Shown piece by piece: positions 5,531 to 6,069 of a stretch of 6,069 bases of DNA. The notes under the pieces are model-generated. The model ran no database searches. It saw nothing but the letters and a program-made list of their open reading frames with translations, and was not told the origin of the DNA. The translations under genes were made by a program, and so were the position numbers. The stretch is from assembly GCA_030607765.1 (NCBI GenBank), contig JAUWJJ010000078.1, forward strand, positions 1-6,069. Reading direction: 5' to 3'. How positions within the stretch are numbered: the stretch's first letter is position 1; each line of letters opens with the position of its first letter. The stretch comes from Candidatus Aerophobota bacterium (GTDB lineage Bacteria > Aerophobota > Aerophobia > Aerophobales > B3-G15).

Positions 5531-5556
5531 TTCTTGAATACCTCCTTATCTTAGCT

Positions 5557-5583
5557 GTAATAATAATTGACAAAGTTTATCAA
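5557..5583 (-). promoter_or_regulatory. Weak secondary promoter candidate close to the first binding-protein gene
   Basis: TTGATA (5583-5578) and TATTAC (5562-5557) on the minus strand are only 15 bases apart, which is short for sigma-70. It matters mainly because it lies on the gene side of element 2. The promoter at 5824-5851 is clearly better. Confidence 0.2.
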
Positions 5584-5591
5584 CAGTATTT

Positions 5592-5599
5592 AAATTTTT
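5592..5599. repeat. 8-bp target duplication of element 2 (left)
   Basis: AAATTTTT immediately precedes the GTAATAG end and is repeated at 5804-5811 directly after the other end. It is of low complexity, so less decisive alone than the duplication at element 1, but it has the same length and is exactly placed. Confidence 0.7.
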
Positions 5600-5622
5600 G
5601 TAATAGTTTAGTTTTCCTTAAA
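5600..5622 (+). repeat. Left terminal inverted repeat of element 2
   Basis: GTAATAGTTTAG then TTTTCCTTAAA. It shares its first 12 bases exactly with the left end of element 3 at 5969. Confidence 0.8.
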
Positions 5623-5623
5623 G

Positions 5624-5647
5624 GTAGCCGCACCCTTTAGGGTGTGC
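5624..5647 (+). repeat. GTAG palindrome, CACCC stem type
   Basis: GTAG, CC, then GCACCCTTTAGGGTGTGC. The CACCC/GGGTG stem replaces the CCG and CCCA stems of the other units while keeping the GTAG lead and the outer GC pairs. Confidence 0.7.
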
Positions 5648-5652
5648 ATAAA

Positions 5653-5677
5653 CGCAGGCTCTGAGCCTCGCGACTAC
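5653..5677 (-). repeat. GTAG palindrome, AGGCTC stem type
   Basis: On the minus strand GTAG is followed by TCGCG and the perfect palindrome AGGCTCAGAGCCT. It faces the preceding unit head to head, with five bases between them. Confidence 0.7.
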
Positions 5678-5697
5678 CACTCTATTCTTTGGCAATT

Positions 5698-5720
5698 GTA
5701 GCTGCCCCATTTATGGGACG
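5698..5720 (+). repeat. GTAG palindrome, CCCC stem type
   Basis: GTAG, CT, then GCCCCATTTATGGGAC, with one broken pair. The bases before it (CTTTGGCAATT) nearly match those before the unit at 6012 (CTCTGGCAAT), so the similarity extends past the palindrome. Confidence 0.72.
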
Positions 5721-5729
5721 AATTTAATA

Positions 5730-5751
5730 CGCCGATAAATCGGCAAGCTAC
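5730..5751 (-). repeat. GTAG palindrome, CCG stem type
   Basis: On the minus strand GTAG, CTT, hairpin GCCGATTTATCGGC, then G. It is identical to 2091-2112 and lies within the 81-bp block shared with element 1. Confidence 0.8.
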
Positions 5752-5778
5752 AGTAATGACAAATGAAGAATCTCACAT

Positions 5779-5803
5779 TTTTTTAGGAAAATTTACCTCT
5801 TAC
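5779..5803 (-). repeat. Right terminal inverted repeat of element 2
   Basis: Read inward on the minus strand: GTAAGAGGTAAA then TTTTCCTAAAAAA. It is closest to the left end of element 1 (2039-2063), which shows that each element carries one end of each of two sub-types. Confidence 0.78.
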
Positions 5804-5811
5804 AAATTTTT
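5804..5811. repeat. 8-bp target duplication of element 2 (right)
   Basis: AAATTTTT, an exact copy of 5592-5599, directly after the final TAC of the element. Confidence 0.7.
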
Positions 5812-5823
5812 TATTCTTTTTGT

Positions 5824-5851
5824 ATTGTAGGAAATATTATTAAAGCGTCAA
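5824..5851 (-). promoter_or_regulatory. Best sigma-70-type promoter for the importer operon
   Basis: On the minus strand TTGACG (5851-5846, 5 of 6 to consensus) is separated by 16 bases from TACAAT (5829-5824, 5 of 6). Transcription would start near 5817 and run leftward into the first binding-protein gene. The predicted leader to 5530 is about 287 bases, of which 212 come from element 2 and its duplication; before that insertion it would have been about 75 bases. Confidence 0.5.
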
Positions 5852-5861
5852 TAACGGTAGC

Positions 5862-5877
5862 AAAATTCGAAAGTTTT
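5862..5877. promoter_or_regulatory. AT-rich imperfect palindrome just upstream of the -35 box
   Basis: AAAATTCGAAAGTTTT can form a six-pair stem (one G-T pair) and is centred about 19 bases upstream of the -35 sequence at 5846-5851. It could be an operator or an AT-rich upstream element for RNA polymerase. I cannot match it to a known regulator family. Confidence 0.2.
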
Positions 5878-6011
5878 AAATTACCTTAGAGTAAATATAG
5901 GACAGGAATAAAAAGTTTAAAAGTAGAATCTAACAACTTACCAGAGTTTAAAGCCAAGCAGATAAAAGGTAATAGTTTAGCTTTTCTAAAATTCTTGTTT
6001 TCTCTGGCAAT

Positions 6012-6033
6012 GCAGTTGCCCCATTTATGGGGC
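6012..6033 (+). repeat. GTAG-type palindrome, CCCC stem type, lead mutated to GCAG
   Basis: GCAG, TT, then a perfect hairpin GCCCCATTTATGGGGC. The stem is intact while the GTAG lead carries one T to C change. Confidence 0.7.
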
Positions 6034-6038
6034 ACTTT

Positions 6039-6061
6039 GTAGCTGCCTGATTTATCAGGCG
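6039..6061 (+). repeat. GTAG palindrome, CCTGA stem type, followed by a T-run
   Basis: GTAG, CT, then a perfect hairpin GCCTGATTTATCAGGC and GTTTTT. The stem plus T-run would also resemble an intrinsic terminator for plus-strand transcription, but no plus-strand gene precedes it, so I read it as another palindrome unit. Confidence 0.72.
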
Positions 6062-6069
6062 TTTTTGCA

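Larger units (their letters stand above)
5600..5803. mobile_element. Complete miniature mobile element 2, IS66-like ends, 204 bp, non-coding
   Basis: The left end reads GTAATAGTTTAG then TTTTCCTTAAA. The right end, on the opposite strand, reads GTAAGAGGTAAATTTTCCTA. They are imperfect inverted repeats of about 24 bp, matching the ends of element 1, and perfect 8-bp direct repeats (AAATTTTT) adjoin both. The interior has four GTAG palindromes in the order plus, minus, plus, minus (5624, 5653, 5698, 5730). No reading frame of note lies inside. It sits 70 bp upstream of the first binding-protein gene and downstream of the promoter at 5824-5851, so it is probably transcribed as part of the mRNA leader. 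Confidence 0.82.
5531..6069. other. Non-coding control region upstream of the operon
   Basis: No gene is supported on either strand over these 539 bases. From the gene outward the region holds the Shine-Dalgarno of the first binding protein, element 2 with its flanking duplications, the promoter at 5824-5851, an AT-rich imperfect palindrome, and the left end of element 3, which is cut by the window edge. Confidence 0.65.
5969..6069. mobile_element. Left end of a third element of the same family, cut by the window edge
   Basis: It begins GTAATAGTTTAG then CTTTTCTAAAA, the same terminal repeat as at 2305-2328 and 5600-5622, and is followed by two GTAG-type palindromes (6012 and 6039). If complete, its 8-bp target duplication should be GATAAAAG (5961-5968), to be found again just after its right end outside the window. 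Confidence 0.68.

Noticed and set aside
5567..5595. Plus-strand promoter TTGACA, 17 bases, TTAAAT
   Set aside because: It points away from every gene in the window, and the -10 match is only 4 of 6 in very AT-rich sequence.
2039..5803. Composite transposon carrying the importer genes between two inverted elements
   Set aside because: Each element has its own pair of 8-bp flanking repeats (CCTCCTGT and AAATTTTT). This indicates two independent insertions rather than one outer pair of ends.
5857..5892. Another copy of the mobile element (GGTAG ... TTACC around an AT hairpin)
   Set aside because: Beyond the outer GTA and TAC it does not match the terminal repeat (no TTTAG or TTTTCC block), and no 8-bp duplication adjoins it.

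Overview
This window is AT-rich bacterial DNA with every gene on the minus strand. In order of transcription it holds an extracytoplasmic sugar-binding protein (5530 to 4241), two inner-membrane permeases of a carbohydrate ABC importer (4189 to 3284, MalF-like; 3260 to 2418, MalG-like), a second, paralogous binding protein (2025 to 718) and a small cupin that overlaps it by 4 bp (721 to 314). The start of another, apparently frameshifted reading frame lies at the left edge (116 to 1). Both binding proteins have cleavable signal peptides with no lipobox cysteine, which points to a periplasm and hence a two-membrane cell. I cannot name the organism; the composition and repeat load suggest an uncultured, possibly candidate-phylum bacterium (inference).

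The genes form one importer locus of the CUT1 type: two binding proteins sharing one permease pair, no ATPase in the window (CUT1 systems often share one encoded elsewhere), and a cupin translated with the second binding protein. The cargo is probably a sugar, oligosaccharide or sugar acid, but it cannot be named from sequence. The two binding proteins are close in their core and differ in probable ligand-contacting segments, so they may feed different substrates to the same channel.

The most unusual content is non-coding. Two complete small mobile elements (2039-2328 and 5600-5803) and the left end of a third (5969 onward) share terminal inverted repeats of about 24 bp beginning GTAA. Each complete copy is bounded by a perfect 8-bp direct repeat (CCTCCTGT and AAATTTTT). 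Ends of GTAA with 8-bp target duplications are the signature of the IS66 family, so these look like IS66-type miniature elements without a transposase. Their interiors are packed with short palindromes, each introduced by GTAG, whose stems differ from copy to copy by paired, compensating changes; GTAG next to a hairpin is the hallmark of REP sequences. Both complete elements landed in untranslated parts of this operon: one in the Shine-Dalgarno of the second binding protein, duplicating it, the other between the best promoter (5824-5851) and the first binding-protein gene.

Region by region: 1-116 broken or partial reading frame; 117-313 non-coding with a candidate promoter; 314-2025 cupin and second binding protein; 2026-2417 repeat-rich gap with element 1; 2418-4189 permeases; 4241-5530 first binding protein; 5531-6069 control region with element 2, a promoter and the start of element 3.
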